This document shows positions 14,547 to 15,880 of a stretch of 15,880 nucleotides of DNA, piece after piece (position 1 is the first letter of the stretch; the number at the start of each line of letters is the position of its first letter). Origin of the DNA: an uncultured Flavobacterium sp. GTDB lineage: Bacteria; Bacteroidota; Bacteroidia; Flavobacteriales; Flavobacteriaceae. The notes under the pieces were generated by a model. That model worked only from the letters and a program-made list of their open reading frames with translations. It searched no databases and was not told the origin of the DNA. A program made the translations under genes and the position numbers. The DNA lies in contig NZ_CAMLRU010000047.1 in assembly GCF_946482535.1 (NCBI RefSeq), positions 1 to 15,880 of the forward strand, written 5' to 3'.

Positions 14547-14572
14547 AAAAGAGGTCATTTGACCTCTTTTTT
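14547..14572. terminator. Bidirectional terminator between gldC and engB
   Basis: GAGGTC / GACCTC stem with ATTT loop, extended by A and T runs on either side (about 10 bp of pairing). It starts right after the gldC stop codon and ends 3 bp before the engB stop codon on the other strand. Confidence 0.88.
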
Positions 14573-14574
14573 AT

Positions 14575-15192
14575 TTATAAATTTCCGTTCTTAAACATTT
14601 CTTCATTAACACTGTCGATAAATTCCAAAAGTTGTTCTCTGCCGGTAGCTTCAAGCGAAGAGGTTACAAAGTACTGCGGCATTTCTTCCCAATTATTAGA
14701 CAAAAGTGCTTTGCGATAAGCCGCTATATGTGAATCAACTTTGGTTTTGCTGATTTTATCGGCCTTGGTAAAAATGATACAAAACGGCACTTCAATTTCT
14801 CCTAAATAATTAATAAATTCCAAATCGATTTTTTGGGCTTCCAATCGTATGTCAATCAAAACAAAAGCACAAACCAATTGTTCTCTTTTCTCAAAATAAT
14901 CGGTGATGAATTTTTGAAAAACATCTTTGGTTTTTTTAGAAACACGAGCATATCCATAACCGGGTAAATCAACCAAAAACCAATTCAAATTGATTTTAAA
15001 ATGATTAATTAACTGCGTTTTTCCCGGTTTTCCCGAGGTTTTAGCCAAGTTTTTATGATTGGTCAACATGTTAATCAGCGACGATTTTCCCACGTTAGAA
15101 CGACCAATAAAAGCGTATTCCGGTAATGGATCTTTCGGACATTTGCTCACATCAGAATTGCTGATGATAAATTCGGCACTGTTAATTTTCAT
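14575..15192 (-). CDS. engB: Ribosome-biogenesis GTPase EngB/YsxC
   Basis: This 205-residue TRAFAC-class GTPase assists late assembly of the large ribosomal subunit and is usually essential. All nucleotide-binding motifs are present: G1 GRSNVGKS at residues 30-37, a G2 Thr in GKPGKTQ (Thr59), G3 DLPG at 75-78, G4 TKAD at 142-145, and a G5 SSLEATG near 178-184. The GYGYA sequence after G3 is characteristic of EngB (YihA/YsxC). Length is typical. It is convergent with gldC. Upstream, 39 bp separate it from the alpha/beta hydrolase gene, and a hairpin sits in that gap, so engB transcription would need read-through or its own promoter; I see no TAnnTTTG there. Confidence 0.96.
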   Translation of the reverse strand: MKINSAEFIISNSDVSKCPKDPLPEYAFIGRSNVGKSSLINMLTNHKNLAKTSGKPGKTQLINHFKINLNWFLVDLPGYGYARVSKKTKDVFQKFITDYFEKREQLVCAFVLIDIRLEAQKIDLEFINYLGEIEVPFCIIFTKADKISKTKVDSHIAAYRKALLSNNWEEMPQYFVTSSLEATGREQLLEFIDSVNEEMFKNGNL

Positions 15193-15206
15193 GGTATTGT
15201 TAAAAT

Positions 15207-15229
15207 AAAAAAGTCCGAAATGGACTTTT
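15207..15229 (-). terminator. Intrinsic terminator/attenuator between the hydrolase gene and engB
   Basis: Stem AAAAGTCC (15209-15216) / GGACTTTT (15222-15229) with a 5-nt loop. On the minus strand it is followed by a T run, so it terminates transcription leaving the hydrolase gene. It lies only 15 bp before the engB ATG, so partial read-through could feed engB. Confidence 0.7.
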
Positions 15230-15231
15230 GT

Positions 15232-15880
15232 TTATAAATGAACTTCTTTTAACCATTCATGCAACAAGCGATTGAACTCGTCAGGATGTTCCATCATGGC
15301 AGCATGTCCGCATTTGTCTATCCAATATAATTGTGAATTGGGCATTAGTTTGTGAAATTCTTCGGCTACATCCGGTGGCGTAACTTGGTCATTTTTGCCC
15401 CAAATAATACAAGTTTTCACATGCATTTTAGGCAAATCTTTGGCCATGTTGTGGCGAATGGCACTTTTGGCGATGGTCAAAGTTTTGATCACTTTAATTC
15501 GGTCATTTACTACCGAAAAAACTTCGTCAACGATTTCTTTGGTTGCCACTTTTGGGTCATAAAAAACGGCTTCCGCTTTCTTCTTGATGTATTCGTAATC
15601 ACCACGTTTAGGGTAACTGTCGCCCATGGCGCTTTCGTAAAGACCTGAACTTCCGGTGATAACCAATCCGGCTACTTTTTCCGGATACATTTTAGAATGG
15701 TACAAGGCAATGTGTCCGCCAAGCGAATTACCCAACAAAATTACACGTTCAAAACCTTTGAAAGTGATAAAGTCTTTTACGTATTTGGCAAAAGCTTTGA
15801 CGTTGGTTTTTAAAATATTTTGGGTGTAAATAGGCAACTCGGGAATGACTACTTTGTAACCATTAGAGGAAAAATAATCG
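15232..15880 (-). CDS. Alpha/beta-fold hydrolase (5' end outside window)
   Basis: The frame stays open to the window edge at 15880, so the N-terminus is missing; a TTG at 15837 is just an internal codon, and upstream codons encode DYFSSNGYKVVIPEL, typical of strand and loop before the nucleophile elbow. About 216 codons are present. The catalytic triad is visible: nucleophile Ser in the G-x-S-x-G elbow GNSLGG, Asp in WGKNDQVTPP, and His in CGHAAMMEHP. It belongs to the broad AB-hydrolase family of esterases, lipases and dehalogenase-like enzymes; the substrate cannot be told. It has no sign of a signal peptide in the part seen. It sits upstream of engB on the same strand, separated by a hairpin. 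Confidence 0.9.
   Translation of the reverse strand, partial: DYFSSNGYKVVIPELPIYTQNILKTNVKAFAKYVKDFITFKGFERVILLGNSLGGHIALYHSKMYPEKVAGLVITGSSGLYESAMGDSYPKRGDYEYIKKKAEAVFYDPKVATKEIVDEVFSVVNDRIKVIKTLTIAKSAIRHNMAKDLPKMHVKTCIIWGKNDQVTPPDVAEEFHKLMPNSQLYWIDKCGHAAMMEHPDEFNRLLHEWLKEVHL

Overview
The window looks like a core-chromosome segment of a Flavobacterium-like member of the Bacteroidota. Three things point there. It is AT-rich, and several genes are preceded by the TAnnTTTG -7 element of the Bacteroidota housekeeping sigma factor rather than by -10/-35 boxes. It carries gldB and gldC, the gliding-motility genes of that phylum. The gene order dnaG - response regulator - nadE - gldB - gldC - engB - alpha/beta hydrolase is, from memory, what I associate with Flavobacteriaceae. 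I see no insertion sequence, phage, tRNA, rRNA or CRISPR array, and no gap above 300 bases without a gene.

Bases 1-2274 hold the C-terminal part of an M1 metallopeptidase, then a TatA-type translocase subunit whose stop codon directly abuts the start of a PAP2 membrane phosphatase. A convergent O-methyltransferase (2291-2932, minus) shares a short divergent promoter region with rlmN (3006-4046, plus). A perfect 20-bp palindrome separates rlmN from a convergent lipoprotein gene (4101-4934, minus). That gene diverges from a long-chain polyprenyl diphosphate synthase (5065-6045).

Bases 6046-9510 are the most interesting part. They hold a secreted DUF5694-like protein with TraB-like GxxH motifs, an ECF sigma factor, an overlapping single-pass membrane protein (probable anti-sigma factor), and an outer-membrane protein with a coiled-coil N-terminus and a predicted beta-barrel. 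The DUF5694 gene and the sigma gene are both preceded by CAACC-16 nt-CGTCT, with the same spacing and about the same distance to the start codon. This looks like an ECF promoter, so the sigma factor probably controls itself and the upstream gene. The anti-sigma gene carries a 7-nt tandem repeat whose copy number would set its reading frame.

Bases 9627-15880 hold dnaG, whose N-terminal zinc-ribbon has lost all four metal ligands, and then an orphan NarL-type response regulator, nadE, gldB-gldC (overlapping by 8 nt), engB, and an alpha/beta hydrolase cut by the window edge. Hairpins with T tracts sit between most convergent pairs. The nadE/gldB divergent region contains two abutting, inverted TAnnTTTG boxes.
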